Of a DNA stretch of 64,000 bases, positions 45,702 to 58,148 are shown in pieces (the first letter of the stretch is position 1; every line of letters starts with the position of its first letter). The translations under genes and the position numbers were made by a program. The notes under the pieces are model-generated. The model was given only the letters and a program-made list of their open reading frames with translations, ran no database searches and had not been told where the DNA came from. The DNA is from Aldrovandia affinis (taxonomy: Eukaryota > Chordata > Actinopteri > Notacanthiformes > Halosauridae), in assembly GCA_029706075.1 (NCBI GenBank), contig JAINUG010000073.1, forward strand, positions 872,001 through 936,000. Direction: 5' to 3'.

Positions 45702-46065
45702 CAGGGCTATTCCATCAAGGACCACAGTGTCTGCAGATATTAGCTCTACCCATGCACTATAACTGCCTGATTTCCATAATTACTTTACCTCATTGGTCCA
45801 GGAGGTGAGCTAATTAGTGAAATCGGGTGACGTAGTGCGTGTGTAACGGAGTTGGTTCTGCCTGCAGCGAGTTTCAAACCGAGGATCTCGACTCGACAAG
45901 AGAGTGATTAGCCCGCTGAGCTCGAACTCTGGGAACTAGTCATACTCTTATCGACGTCACCCTTTGCAGCGGACGCCCACGCACTCAACTTTAACTCACG
46001 CCTTCTGAGCTCCGCTACATGGCAAATACCTGCAGGCCCTGGAGGCCTGGAATTGAATAGCCCCG
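45702..46065. mobile_element. hAT-like MITE inserted in the LINE
   Basis: The left end CAGGGCTATTCCATCAAGGAC and right end GGCCTGGAATTGAATAGCCCCG are imperfect inverted repeats. Flanks TTCTACAA (45694-45701) and TTGTACAC (46066-46073) match at 6 of 8 positions. Interrupted at 45843-46018. Confidence 0.65.
45843..46018 (-). repeat. tRNA-like repeat with GTAGCGGAG inverted ends, inside the MITE
   Basis: The minus strand runs from GTAGCGGAGCTCAGAAGGCG through a TAGCTCAGCGGGCTAAT-like A box (here CGAGCTCAGCGGGCTAATC) and CGGTTTGAAACTCGC (B box) to CAACTCCGTTAC. The same element is at 60702-60902 and, more diverged, at 59.80-59.98 kb. Confidence 0.7.
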
Positions 46066-46791
46066 TTGTACACAAATGACTGTGTGAGTCAGTGCAAGGA
46101 GAGATGCACACTTACATTTTCAGACGACTCCATTATAATCTTCATTGTCTAGTCTTCATTCATTATAGACTCCATCTTCTGATCTTCTCCAAGGTGATGA
46201 CACTGGCCACGGTCCTGTGGGGACCGATTTTGTCAACTGGTTCTTTCTCCAGTCAAATATCACAAAGATAAAAGGACACACTCATTGATTTTAGGGGAAA
46301 AGAAAGAAGAAAGCAAACAAATGTAAAAGACCAGAGGACTGACTTGGGAACAGTTATCGACGACAGATTCGATTTTGACAACAATAGAGGCAATCTACAA
46401 AAAGGGAAAACGGTATCTGTTCTTTCTCAGGAAGCTCAATTCTTTTCAAGTTCGCAGAACCGTGATGACTCTTTTTTATTTAATTTTTTATAGTTCCCAT
46501 ATTGAATCCATTTTGACCTTCTTGGTTCAGTCACTTGGTTCAGAAGTCTGAGCATGAACAAGAAGAACAAACTTGAGAGGATAGTGAACAAGGCTCACAA
46601 AATAATTGGAGAACAGGAGAGGGCATTGTCTGACATTTTTAATAGGCAAGATGTGAGGAAAGCTACAGTTATCCTGCATGGCCACCAACATCCCCTTCAC
46701 GAAGAATTTCAGCTCCTGCCTCAAATTGTCTCTACCAAATCTTAATATGAATATGAATATCAATCGTACAAGAAAAGCCTTTATAGTGCAA

Positions 46792-47378
46792 TAAAAAGCA
46801 TTTCATTGCAAACAGTTTTCTGAGTAAGAGGGTATTTTTGGTTGTATCCCAAATATTCACACGTAATACCAAACAATCTATTTTTACTCTGTGAATCACT
46901 GGCTCCACAAAGTGTTTAGAGGTAGCTCCCCCAACGTCTCTGAGGCCTCTTTGATGTATTGTCTAAGGCCCGGCCAAATCAAGACCATGTCCTGTGCCAG
47001 TGTTGCGTGTGTTTTTTTAATGCTTTTTTTGTATTTCCTGTGACCTTGGTTGCATACCAAATTTCCCAACTGGGAAAATGACATTTGACTTGACAAGACG
47101 AGAGAGGGGGAGAGAGGATCCTCCGTTGGCCAGCCCGGGGATGTCAGTTGCGATAGACAGGCTAAGTGTCCTTAAAAGGTGAGAGCAGGCTCTAAGGTGG
47201 GAAGAATAATGATGGTGAGGGTGAGAGGGCTCAGAAGAGTGGGACAATTCAACCAAAGGCCTCCTCCAGTCTACATCACGGTCTAGGAAGGAACCAGGAG
47301 AGGGTTCGGTGCTGGAGCAGCCTGTGAACTCGATGGGCGATGGAAGGGGCAGAACAACCAGGGAAGAGAACAGAAATA
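46792..47378. other. Intergenic, no recognisable gene
   Basis: No exon, no repeat boundary. Confidence 0.35.
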
Positions 47379-47379
47379 T

Positions 47380-47535
47380 GTATATATATATGCCATTTAG
47401 CAGATGCTTTTATCCAAAGTGACTTACAGTAGTGAATGTATACATTTTTCAATATATGTGGTCCCAGTGGGAATCGAACCCACAACCTAAGCGTCGTCAG
47501 CGCCACACTCTACCTACTGAGCCACACAGAACCAC
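47380..47535 (-). repeat. tRNA-headed SINE with L2 hairpin
   Basis: The plus strand reads GCCATTTAGCAGATGCTTTT then ATCCAAAGTGACTTACAG, then GGGAATCGAACCCACAACC and CTACCTACTGAGCCACACAG: the reverse complement of the 20784-20935 SINE. Confidence 0.85.
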
Positions 47536-47539
47536 GGAA

Positions 47540-48174
47540 AGGTAGAAAGGTAGATAGGAGTCAGAATCGTGCAATGTTGGATACATGGGTTTGTTCAACA
47601 ATGTTGGGTAGGTACATAGAGAGGCCAGCGTGTAGCATGGCACAGCCCCAGCAGGCTATGCTATGGCAGCACATCCTGGGGGGTATGGCACCATGAGAGT
47701 GAACTAGGAATGACTGGTTAAAACAAGGGGGTTATGGGTTAAATAAACGCATGGAGTCATGCAATGCACTGGCAGAAATGATGAATTGTGCCGTGCCTAT
47801 TCCTAAACAGGACTTGAAATCTGTCCAATTAATAAAGTGTGTTTCAAAGCACCTTTCTGGTGCCAGTGAGTATATATAATACGTGGATTGTAGCCTCAAC
47901 ATCCACAGAGCCAAGCCTGAGATGAAAGAAACTGACAAAGAATCTGACCTTTTTAAAAATAAAAAATGATAACATGCAATGCTTATTTGGCATGTAACCA
48001 GCGCCCTTGTGATTCCTGGATCGGGAGGGCAACAAGCCATGCTGTTCAAATATTTCTTTCACTCTTGGCCCCACGCTGGCGCACCACTGACAGGAAGGAC
48101 ACGCAGTCCAGAGTTGGAGAAAGAAAGAGATCGCCGTTGCTTACACTCTTTCCCCTAAAAGAAAGAGTTTTGTA
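47540..48174. other. Intergenic, no recognisable gene
   Basis: Nothing supportable beyond short chance ORFs. Confidence 0.35.
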
Positions 48175-48545
48175 GGGGCTGGCGGATAGCGTAGCGGTCT
48201 AACGCTCCCGTATATGGCTGGTCCTGTACGAGTACAAGCTGCCTATCAGGGATGTGGTTTGAAACCCGTCTCTGCCAGACCGCCCCTGGCCATTAGCCCC
48301 GATCGGGGGCGGTGTTTGGCTGTCCGCTCCTGAAGGAGGGGGGAAGGTGGACGGCACAAACTCGCTGTGAAGCACGTAAAGATGTCTCCAGAAAGGAGGT
48401 TGGTGAGTTCCGTCTCAAAGGAGGCGGATCATCGCCAGCCTCAGCGAGTAGCTTGCCCTGCAGAGATGGGCGGTGAGTTCGTGGGGGAGGGTTAATCAAA
48501 ATAAATAGCGGATATAATTGGCTTCCAAATCGGGGAGAAAAAATG
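48175..48545 (+). repeat. tRNA-like SINE, same family as 36.1 kb
   Basis: GGGGCTGGCGGATAGCGTAG, then CGGTCTAACGC at the head, GGTTTGAAACCCGTC as B box, CCCCGATCGGGGGCGG in the body, and CTTCCAAATCGGGGAGAAAA in the tail. Confidence 0.8.
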
Positions 48546-48594
48546 GGGAAAAATCTGAAATTGAACTTGCTCACCTACTTTCTAGTGACACACT

Positions 48595-48765
48595 TCTTCT
48601 TGTGCTGACTCACCCTCCCCCTGGGTGGACAGCCAATTGCCACACCCCATCGGGGCTCCCGACCAGAGCCGGACTGGCGCAGCCGGGTTTTAAACCACGG
48701 CTGCAGTAGGTAACTTGCATTCCGAGCGAATGCTTAGACCGTTACGCTACCCGAGGCCAGGATTT
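48595..48765 (-). repeat. tRNA-headed SINE, 5' part
   Basis: The plus strand CCCCTGGGTGGACAGCCAAT, then CGACCAGAGCCGGACTGGCG, and TAGACCGTTACGCTACCCGA. The minus strand therefore starts with the tRNA-like head TCGGGTAGCGTAACGGTCTA. Related to 41-344. Confidence 0.75.
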
Positions 48766-51700
48766 GTACCCTGAGGAGGGAAAAAACGTACTCTAATTGT
48801 ACCTTTATTTTTTGAGAGTGTAGTCACCGGATGAATGGCACCAGCGTCTGTATTTGAAAAAGAATGCCCTGTATTCAGTCACTGAAAGGGATTACGGGCC
48901 GAATATTTTCCCTGGAACAGCGAGCGGTTTTTAAAAGATTTATGATTGCGATGCAGGTGCAGCTGCAACTGTCAATATCGTGACTCATGCGGCACACACA
49001 CAAAAAATATATCTGGAATCTTCCATTTGTCACAGCGTATGAGAGAGTTATGTAGCGCTATGAAAATGCCGCACGACGAGGCTGAAGGTTATGCTTTATC
49101 AAAGTCTGGCCCTTAGAGTTGTTACATTATAGGATTCTCGGGTCCGTGAGGAGAATTGATCGAGCCTTCTCACTCGGCTAGCAAGCCCGTGCGCCAATTG
49201 CGATGGCCAGGGTCATACCTCAGCCGCAGTGGAGCTCCGCCTGTGATTTATTTACTGTGCAGTGGGCGGTGTGCCCATAGTTGTGAAGTAAAGACCACTT
49301 TCACGTTCATCTCCGTGAAAGGATCCCCTTTGTCTAAAGAACAAAACACTTGTCCTATTAATGGCCGCGTTACAATCATACTAAAAGGTACAAGAGAAGT
49401 AAAAAGGGTTTATCTCCCGTAGACTACATAGCTCACGATTCATAACCGTGTGATCTTTCCTTCTATTTTTATTTGACGTCTCGGCTGCCAATGCGAGTCC
49501 TCGTCAACGACTGCGCATTTTAATTATGCAAATGTTTGGATTCCGATGCCATGCCAGCGTGATTCTCCCTTGCAGAGGAAAATGAACAGATTGCCCCCTA
49601 TAAATAACAAAAATGACATTTGGTGGAAGCAACCAAACAAGTCTTGCTTTCTAGCTCTCGTATTCTGCTCTATAATCTTAAGCATTTCACAGATCAGTGG
49701 ATATCAGGTTAAAGGGTCGCCTAATAATCACAGTAATCGCAAGGGTTATGTTCTTCAACGTTCTTAAATCTTTTTCAATTGTAGGCTATTGTTTCCTCGC
49801 CCCTTGTTAAATATTTTCGTGGACGTATCATTGATCTTCCCGAGTCGTTCGTTAGGCATTGAAAGGCAGTGAAATTTAGAAACTCCACGTTCAAAAGTGA
49901 GCGAGTTTTAAACACAAGAGTAAACACATTCCTAATTCGTTTTGCTCTTTATGTTTAAATGCAAAGGACAGCAGTAACACCATCAAGACCAATTAAAATA
50001 TGCTCTCTCTTTTTTTTTAAAGAAAAAAAATGAAAATGTAAGAATAAAATCAGGCAGAAAATGGGTCAAATCTTCAGTTGGAATGAGCGGCAAACGGGGG
50101 TCAGAAGGGGGCTCGCGCACACACGTCTCGCGGAGGCGCGCACACAGAACTCCAGTCTCCTGTGTGCCAGGCAGGCTGATTGGCATGGAAACCATCGTCC
50201 CCCCGGGTCGCAGACGTTGATTAGCAGGCCAGCGGGAGCCCACCTGCTCAGTGTGTTAATTATCCGGCATTGTATAAAGATGTACAGTGACATGCCCCCA
50301 CCTAATAATGCAGCACACTGTCAGTTCACCTGTACGCGATCAACCTGCTCTCCAACAAAGAGCTCTATTCTCGCGCCCCGTTCATTCACACCTCCAACTG
50401 CGCGCGATATGCAAATCAAGTGCGTTGTTGTGGCGCGTGGCCCTGTGAAGGCATATTTTTTGACTAATTATTTGTTATGCTTAATTCGTAATACAGAGGC
50501 CTAAGTAGCTTATTCCACCAGAAAAGCATTAACTTATGTTTCAAGAAAATCTGAAATGCAACTTTATCTATGTTTAACATTAATGAGAATATTTTTTTTT
50601 TAAGGGAAAAATACACTGTTTTATTTTTACTTTTGACATTGTTTCTGCTACCATATGAAGCTAACCAGGACAATTGACTGTGTTATTTTTGCCAGTTGCA
50701 ATCTGGAGGAGAAGTTGATCTATATTCCAAACAAAAGCATCCACTTGTTATTCTGAACCTCCCACGCCCTTTAACATTGAACGAGCCTGTTCTTTCCTCT
50801 CCTGAGGCTGCAGCTGGTCAGCTGGTCAACCCTCGACAGGTCCCGCCCAGGCCATGGGCCCTTCCCTGACCCACCCACACTGATGGAGCCTCAGCACCAA
50901 GGCCCTGGTGGAGAGGGACACATCATTGAGGAGTGCCCCCCACCAATACGCTGGAAGAAGGCTTGGTGAGACTGCACACAAACTGCTTATCTTCAGCACT
51001 TTGCATTCGTCCAATAAATAAAAGTGCTGTTGGGAATTCACACGACCAATGCAATTTGATTCACTTCAGGCTTTGTGGGCATTTGGCAGTCTCGAGATGA
51101 CCGATGAGTGCTTGTAACAAGAGGCCCAAGCAAACTGTCCACGCAATCAAAAAACTTCATATTACTTATTTTGTTTGCATCACCAGTTCAGTGCAAGCTT
51201 GTCGGAGCCTGCAGCTCATGAATTCAGAGTAGGTCAAACTGTATTAAAGATACTGTTTTCATGTTGCTGAATGAATTCTCTGAGGGATAGACAAGGGAAC
51301 ATTTCAGTGAGTGCGTTTATGGGGTACACTACTTTTATATCTGGAGGTCTGGAGTGCTACTTTAGTCGCTTCTGAAAACAATATCAAGATCCTGAACAAG
51401 AAAATTGACTCATTTGAAATTGGTACTTGTATTTCATTTTCACTGAAAATAAAATAAACCAGTGCTAAATTGAAAATAACCAGAGCAGCCTTTGTCTCTC
51501 CCCTGAGATTCCTGCTCTTGTCGTGTTTAAGCTTCAGTACAGAAGTACTGAAGTATATAGACAGACAAGATTGCAGTGAATTATTGATGTATCTTGTGTC
51601 AGAATCAACCCTTGGACAACAACAGCCCTGACGAATCTCAGTCCCTTGTTTCACGCCCCGCTCCCCCTCACAGACACGCATCTGCACTGTGATTACATCT

Positions 51701-52300
51701 CGCAAACCCATCATCCGAGTCGATGAGCCGTCCCCCTCCTCTGACATCTGGTCATATTTTTAACGGTCCGTTTAGGGAAAACACACTCATTAATGACAAT
51801 ACCATACCAGACTTTCTGCATCCTTGACTCGGGCCCAACGAAAACAAACAAGCCCTTCAAGTTCACACAGACCGGGTCAAAACATAACAACGCATAAATT
51901 TTTTTTTTTTTTTTTAAACGAAGAAAACTGTATTTCTGTCGCTTTGACACTGCAGCCTTTCGCCATTAGAACACAACTATTTAATCATTTGCTGACATGA
52001 GCCCCAGAGTGCCCTGAGGACCTGATCAAAGTGCGGTTATGTAACATCGGACACCTGTGTTGTGTTGTTATTTCTACCAACTACCTCCGTTCTGCCTCCA
52101 AGGAAGGAGTTTGAGACCAGAAGGAAACAGCCCAGCAGGAAGACTCGAGCGTTAAAGCTTGAGAAACTCTCTGACAAATCCGCTCATTAGTAATTCCCCA
52201 GAAGGTCCCATCTGGCCGCCCAAATGTGAGAGATGGACCCGGAGCCACCGGGGAGGGGGGCACATTTCAGAGGAGCAGCACCTCGTCGTTAACACTTTGT
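48766..52300. other. Long stretch without recognisable genes
   Basis: 49.9-50.45 kb is GC-richer, repeat-free and carries motifs such as GATTGGCATGGAAACCATCG; it is a reasonable candidate for conserved non-coding DNA. 50.82-51.02 kb ends in AATAAATAAAAG and could be an old transcript or retrocopy end. No coding exon recognised. Confidence 0.35.
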
Positions 52301-52362
52301 TGTACGTCGCTCTGGATAAGAGCGTCTGCCAAATGCCTATAATGTAATGTAATGTAATGTCG
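52300..52362 (+). repeat. L2-type 3' hairpin with TGTAA-type tail
   Basis: TCGCTCTGGATAAGAGCGTC then TGCCAAATGCC, followed by three TAATG/TGTAA units (TATAATGTAATGTAATGTAA). This matches what is known of the eel UnaL2/UnaSINE 3' end: a GGATA-loop hairpin followed by TGTAA repeats. Confidence 0.75.
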
Positions 52363-52364
52363 TA

Positions 52365-52848
52365 AGCCGGTGTAGTTGTGTTGCGGATGAGCGGCTAGAT
52401 CGAGCTCGCTGACCCTGGGGGCGGCGGAAGAGAGTGACCCCTGCCACACTGCCACAGGGCCTGCTGGACGGGGTCTGGGCCGATGGGACACTTCGCTGGG
52501 CTTTACCTCACCTCCGGCTCCCCCATACTGCAATAATCAGATGGACGGTGACAGATGATGCGTTCGATGCTGAGAGCCGGGAGAGAGGACAGGGGGGGGC
52601 GGGGGGGAACAGCAGGGGAGAGACGGACACGGCTTGTGACCGAATTCACCTGATACAAGCGAGAGGAAGCAGCTTTACGGACTCAACCTGAAGTAGGCGG
52701 CCTCACGGACTCAACCCGTGAGGTCTATGAAACGTGCCCCTCTCTGCGCATCTCTCTCTTTGGCAAAAGGGTGAAGGCCAATGCTGCCTGGAAGCAGCAT
52801 GTGACAGAAGCGTCACTCGGGAAAAAACGGCCAGACACTTTTTGCATT
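52365..52848. other. Intergenic, no recognisable gene
   Basis: GC-rich with a G run at 52591-52607. No exon or repeat is supported. Confidence 0.35.
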
Positions 52849-53040
52849 TACATTTACATTTTAAGCATTTAGCAGACTCTCTTATCCAGAGTGACTTACA
52901 AGATGTGCATAAATACATGGTAGGAACAATCATAGTTCACACAAGAGATCAGTGCAGTAATACAGCGATAGACATCATTGCAGGCAGCTGCGTACCATAC
53001 CTGTAACACTGGGAAGGAAAAGGTTAGTAATTGGGTTTTT
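52849..53040 (-). repeat. L2-tail SINE, long copy
   Basis: TTTAGCAGACTCTCTTATCC then AGAGTGACTTACAAGATG, through CATAGTTCACACAAGAGATC to CTGTAACACTGGGAAGGAAA: the same full span as the nested copy at 5451-5646. Confidence 0.75.
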
Positions 53041-55724
53041 TTTGGAGACATAAATGTCGGAAATTGAATTCTTGGCACGGTGTAGTGTGTGGGCCTTTGG
53101 TAGTGGGTATGCTAATATGGGCAAGGGAGCATTAAATCTCAGAGGGAACAAAAACAAGGCATTTGCATGTTCATACATAATTTCACATGAGCAATGTCGA
53201 TCTTATCGTTCCTTCACCAAATGCCATAAATTACTGGCAGCCAATCTCCCTCTTTGGTTTTATCAACTCACTGTGCAAAGCACACAGCACAATTACAGAG
53301 GCAGATTCATTAAACGAGCTAAGTGGCTGTTTGCGTTTTGAACAGAGGTGCATAGAGCCTTATTGGTTTCCAAACTCATTACTGCACCCTCCTCTGTGTG
53401 TTTGCAACAGGTTAGTAATAACAGTGAAGGCCTCTACATGCTCGAAGGACAACAACACGACAGCAACACAACCAGGGCTCTGCAACATCAACCTTCGCAG
53501 CCTTTGCGACCCACGCAGAGGGGGTTTCAGAGGGTGTCGCGTACCTAGCACAAAGATCAAACTCGCGACCGCAGCGCAACTGTTCATGTAGATGTTGCGC
53601 AACATTGATTGGTTGGTTAGCGAATGGAGGCGGCGCTGTCATAGTCATAGTTCATAGGTCACAGTTCATCGAGCTAGTAGCTAACGATACAGATAGCGAA
53701 CATCATTTGTTCGACACGGTATAAAATGAACCAGCTTCAGGAAAGATTGGCTGAAGAAGTTTGAAGGTACAGGAGTGTCCCTGCTTTCATGAAAACTTTA
53801 TCAACCTTGTTCAATACATTGACACCTACTAGTGTACAGAAGTGTAAGGACACTATGTTGCATAGGCTGCGCATAGCCTTTGCAGACGTATGAATTGCGT
53901 CATTGAGTGCTTGCGACATTGTTGCGTTCCGCAAACCGCAAAGAAGTCGCACAAGTTACGTAGAAGCATTTAGATGTCTTAAGAGCGAGACAGGCAACTA
54001 AATAACTGGCTGAGGGAATGGTGAATGGTTAGATTTCCAGGATATATGATTTATGGTTTCTGAAATTGAAAGTAAAAAAGGTAAAATATCACTTTTAAAC
54101 AATGCTAGAATAATGTTTTGACATTGTTTTTTACTAAATGACTAAAAACAGATTTAAATGTCATTCTTCAGAATGTCTTAAGAACAAATAACATTACATT
54201 TGCATTTTGCATTTACATTTTAAGCATTTAGCAGACACTCTGATTTACAAGATGTGAATTAATACATGGTAAGATTAATCATAGACTTACAAGATGTGCA
54301 TTAATACATGGTAAGATCAAGGTTGATCACTTATTCAAGGTTAATATTATATATATAAAGGTTCATATTTTTCCATTAAAAATGCTACATTAAATAACTT
54401 CCCACAATCAATTGCAATAAAGTGACACAGTTCCTTGGACTTAAACTTCTCAAAATAATTTGGAACCAAAAAACACATTTTAAAATGAGTAATTCCAGCA
54501 CTAAATATCATGAAATGTTCACTTTGAAAGCACCATTTGAAAGTTTTAAATATAACAGAAATTGGAAAGCTTAACATTCTTGGCTACTCTTATAAAAATA
54601 AATACCAACAATTCTAATGTCTATTAGGCAATTCTTTCCCATTTATTTTTGCTGAGTGCTGATGAAAACTAGCTTGATAATATTTTTTTGGGGGGTGGTT
54701 ATTCTTTTGACTTCTGCACTGAGACAAGCCATGCACCAGACACCATTATATCTTGATGCAATGTCTAAGAAGTCGAGAGTCGATGCCTATTCACTTCACA
54801 ATGGAGGAGGCTCATTTGTTGTGTGTCATTGATTCATGAGCTTGCAGTGATGCCCACATTCGGGCAAAACAGATTACTTCTGTTCAAGGTAAAGGAATCG
54901 ATGATTGATTGCTTTTCAGGGGCGAGATATTTTGCACTACAACCAAATGACTGAACAAGTGGGTTGTACTGAAAACTTGTTGTACATTGGTGATAATGAC
55001 AGGCATAAATATTATTTTCGTGACAGCAGTAGAGTTCTGCTGAAGTATGTAAAAAGTGTGATTCTATTCTTGTATATGAATATATATTCTTGTGTACGCG
55101 TCCTCGACAGCGAGGGGAGAAAGATGGAAAATAATGCAAAGCAGCTCACATGCCGTGTGGGTTCCAGAAACAGCCTGAACTGTGAAAGTTGCAGAAAGTA
55201 CGTGGATGGGGTCATTTTAATAAACGTGCAGCAGGATATTGAAAGTATGCAAATGGGGTTATCCTAAAATGGCAACTGTACTATGTACATATGACTGACT
55301 ATACCATACTAAAGCAATGTTAGGCCTGCTATACGACTCAAAAAGTTCAGACTATTGAGAAAATCGGTCCTGGAAGAGTTTAAGTTTGTGGGAGGTAACA
55401 ATAATCATCATCATAAAACACTTCTTTTTGGAATTCTAAGTTAAAGAAAAGCCTTCTCATGATCACCAGACAATTGAAATTAGCTAGGTTATTAAGATTA
55501 TTAGCTAAGAGATGAAACTGTGTGAACACAGTAGAATCATGTTTTTTTTTTTTATTCACGAGCAAGGGAACACAAAACAGGGCAGCCCCAGGAAATGTCC
55601 ACAGGCTGGTTTACCCATCATTCCCTCTCCGCAGTTCAGTTCTCCCCTCAGTCACGGTTCACAGAGTGGGCAGGGTTTTCCCAAATGCTTACTCTTCCTT
55701 AGAATAGATATTATATATATAATT
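53041..55724. other. Intergenic with one SINE fragment
   Basis: 54.19-54.32 kb is a degraded L2-tail fragment whose hairpin is lost and whose GATGTG(A/C)ATTAATACATGG segment occurs twice. 53.48-53.98 kb is CpG-rich and may be an old DNA transposon, without clear ends. Confidence 0.4.
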
Positions 55725-55727
55725 GCC

Positions 55728-55872
55728 ATTTTAGCAGACGCTTTTATCCAAAGTGACTTACAGTAATGAATGCATACAATTTTTCAGTATGTGTGGTCCC
55801 AGTGGGAATCGAACCCACAACCTAAACGTTGTCAGCGCCGTGCTCTACCAACTGAGCCACACAGAACCACCA
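55728..55872 (-). repeat. tRNA-headed SINE with L2 hairpin
   Basis: TTTTAGCAGACGCTTTTATCC then AAAGTGACTTACAGTAATG, GGGAATCGAACCCACAACC and CTACCAACTGAGCCACACAG: a close relative of 47380-47535. Confidence 0.85.
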
Positions 55873-55874
55873 TA

Positions 55875-58045
55875 TTAGGAATCATCTGGGGAAAATAAGG
55901 GTGCAATTAGTCTGATCTGCACCACTTCAGCTACTTGCAGGCACTTATGGCACCAGGTGGCTTTTTGATTGGCCAGTTCTATTAGCGCACCTGGCGGTTG
56001 AGGATTGGTGGGGCCACCCACCAGCAGGAAGAGCAGCTCGCCACCAGCAGATGGCGCCAGCGTTCCCCCTCCCCTGAAGCAACCTCCTGGTCCCCTGTGT
56101 CACAGACCCATATCTCTACACAGGGGGTGGGACACAGAAATTGAGGCGATACACAAATTAAATTTTTAAAAATGCACTGTGGCTGTGGCTGTGGCCTGAC
56201 TTGTGCTGTTGTCACTGTGCATTTGTCAGATTCTCCTGATCTGGTCTTTCTGTATTCCGCTCCACTATTTGTTGTGGCTCCCATCGATCTGTTTATTTTC
56301 GGGCCTGTTCTGAGGAGGAGACAAATGTCTGGGGCAATAATCAATGGCCCGGCTCCACAAACAAGCAGTTTTAAGGACACAATGACCTGATAAACACAGC
56401 GCATGTATTTACGGACAGAGAGAAAATGGGATGAGAGATTACAGGAGGTCTGTAAGGGGCCAGTGGAGGGGACCACGGACATCCAAAGGACACATACAGC
56501 GCAGGCCCACAGTCTCGCCTTCTCACTGGTCCGTATGCAACGATAACAGAACAGCAAAGTCAAAACAAGTGAAAAACCAATTGTTCCCAGAGCCAGAGCC
56601 GACTGAATCATCTGGTCAGGAAAAAAAACAGGCATTTTGATCATTTATGACAGACATCCTATATTAGCTCTCCTTCTGTAATTCCCTTGAGGCATCAATT
56701 TTTTCCCCTTCTATGACCTTCCAATGTTCTTTGAAGATAATTCTTACATGCCCTTGGAGACATTGCAATTTCTTGAAAGTTGCAACAGTTGTCATAACTG
56801 TTGGAATAAAAAATATATACCCTATCAAAATGTGTGTTAATGTATGTGGGTAATGTCTGAATATATAGCTGTCACAGTAAACTGCTTCCCAGAAAACAGT
56901 AAACACTCATTTACATACACAAATGTGTCCTCTGAAAAAGGCTGCTACAGAAATTAATAATGCCTTTAATCATTTGTTTTCTGTGAAATAAAAGGTAACA
57001 AAAAGCTGATATCTTTCTATCAGGGGAAACCGAAGGCTAGAAATTGAAACATCGACTGACATTCATAAAGAGCAAAATTTTGGACTTCATTCAAAATCCA
57101 CTCCTGATCTGTGTTGCTAATTTACTAGTAAGTCTCAAGCTGCAAGAGCGCCCTCTTTTGGTATGAATGGATATTGACACTTTTTAAAAATTGTTCCAGA
57201 ACAGACGAATGACAGGGGCCTGTGCAGTCTCTTCATTCAAAACATTATTCCTTTTCATTCATTCATTCATTAAATGTTTCCTCAAGCTGTACGATTTAAT
57301 CATCTTTAGGACTACTTGACTTTTGTCAAACTGGCAATTACAATATCGGCAATAAAATAACATTGCTGCCAATTTACTTCACAAGTCGCTAAATGCGAAC
57401 TAAACTATGCATGTGAATGGCTGTAGCAATCAATCAAGAAAAAAGTAGTAGCACATTTTCCCCCCTTAAATTCTCATGCTAGCTTATTCGCCAAAAAAAT
57501 GTAAATAACATGCAGGTACACAAACAGAACTCTCAAGTAAATAGCAGTGACCGTTGACCCGGTTGTTCAGTGTATACAATAGGTACCAGAGCCTGGGAAT
57601 ACAACATTATATGCCCAATTGCTGATACCTTAGCGTCTGATACATAAGTGAAGTTTTGTTTGGGGTAATTTATCATTTTAGTCACATAGATGACGCAAGT
57701 TATTTTTCACTTGTTTTCAGGATATGTAGGCGTATAATGTATTTGGTTGTATATATCTTAGCAATGTGTCAGTTTGACGATTTATCTGGGTTGCTCGTTT
57801 TCCTGGGTCTGTGACCTACCTTATTCTCAAATCTCAAATATGTGAAATTCATGCATTTTCCCAAGGTAACATTGTTATAATTCAGAATAACCACAAATTA
57901 AATAAATTGATCATATTTTTTAAGTTCTTTCTTACACGGATTAGTGACTGAAACGGATGTAATGAATTGGCATACTCATCTAATAATTTTAGTTTAAGAA
58001 GCCAAAAAACATGATTTAGGCTGCAGCAGTAAACCTTTTCTCTGG
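55875..58045. other. Intergenic upstream of COX5B
   Basis: No gene recognised. The minus ORF at 55982-56644 (220 codons) lacks any known domain and has no supporting context. A short (ATTC)n run is at 57256-57270. Confidence 0.4.
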
Positions 58046-58148
58046 TCATGTGATCGCTACAATTTATGACGTCAAATTCGTGCGACTTCTTCAGCCACCA
58101 AGAGCGTCACTGGCTTCACAATCGGTCGTGTCAGGACAAGGACCAAGA
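58046..58148 (+). promoter_or_regulatory. cox5b: COX5B promoter with CRE
   Basis: A perfect palindromic CRE, TGACGTCA, at 58067-58074, preceded by GTCATGTGAT (a USF/E-box-like site) at 58045-58054. No TATA box, as usual for nuclear genes of oxidative phosphorylation. The start site is not determined from sequence. Confidence 0.5.

Larger units (their letters stand above)
45310..46790 (+). pseudogene. Decayed LINE reverse transcriptase, interrupted
   Basis: Left part (to about 45693): PQSFAYRDKVEDAVI and WMCPLLYIFY, matching RT blocks (..QFAYRxxxxxxDA.. and GCVLSPLLF..). Right part (from about 46180): GDDTGHGPVGTDFVNWFF resembles the block after the catalytic Asp pair, and RYLFLRKLNSFQVRR with NKLERIVNKAHKIIG matches the CR1/L2-like C-terminus (..RLYFLRKLRSFxV.., ..KLxxxVxxAxxxxG). 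Many stops and frame changes. Split by the MITE at 45702-46065. Confidence 0.75.

Noticed and set aside
50820-51020. Processed retrocopy ending in AATAAATAAAAG
   Set aside because: No identifiable parent protein and no poly-A tract or flanking duplication.
53480-53980. Decayed PIF/Harbinger-type element (MNQLQERLAEEV-like start near 53728)
   Set aside because: One short peptide resemblance only; no terminal repeats or TSD found.
55982-56644. Minus-strand ORF of 220 codons
   Set aside because: No recognisable domain, low-complexity segments, no splice or promoter context; probably chance.
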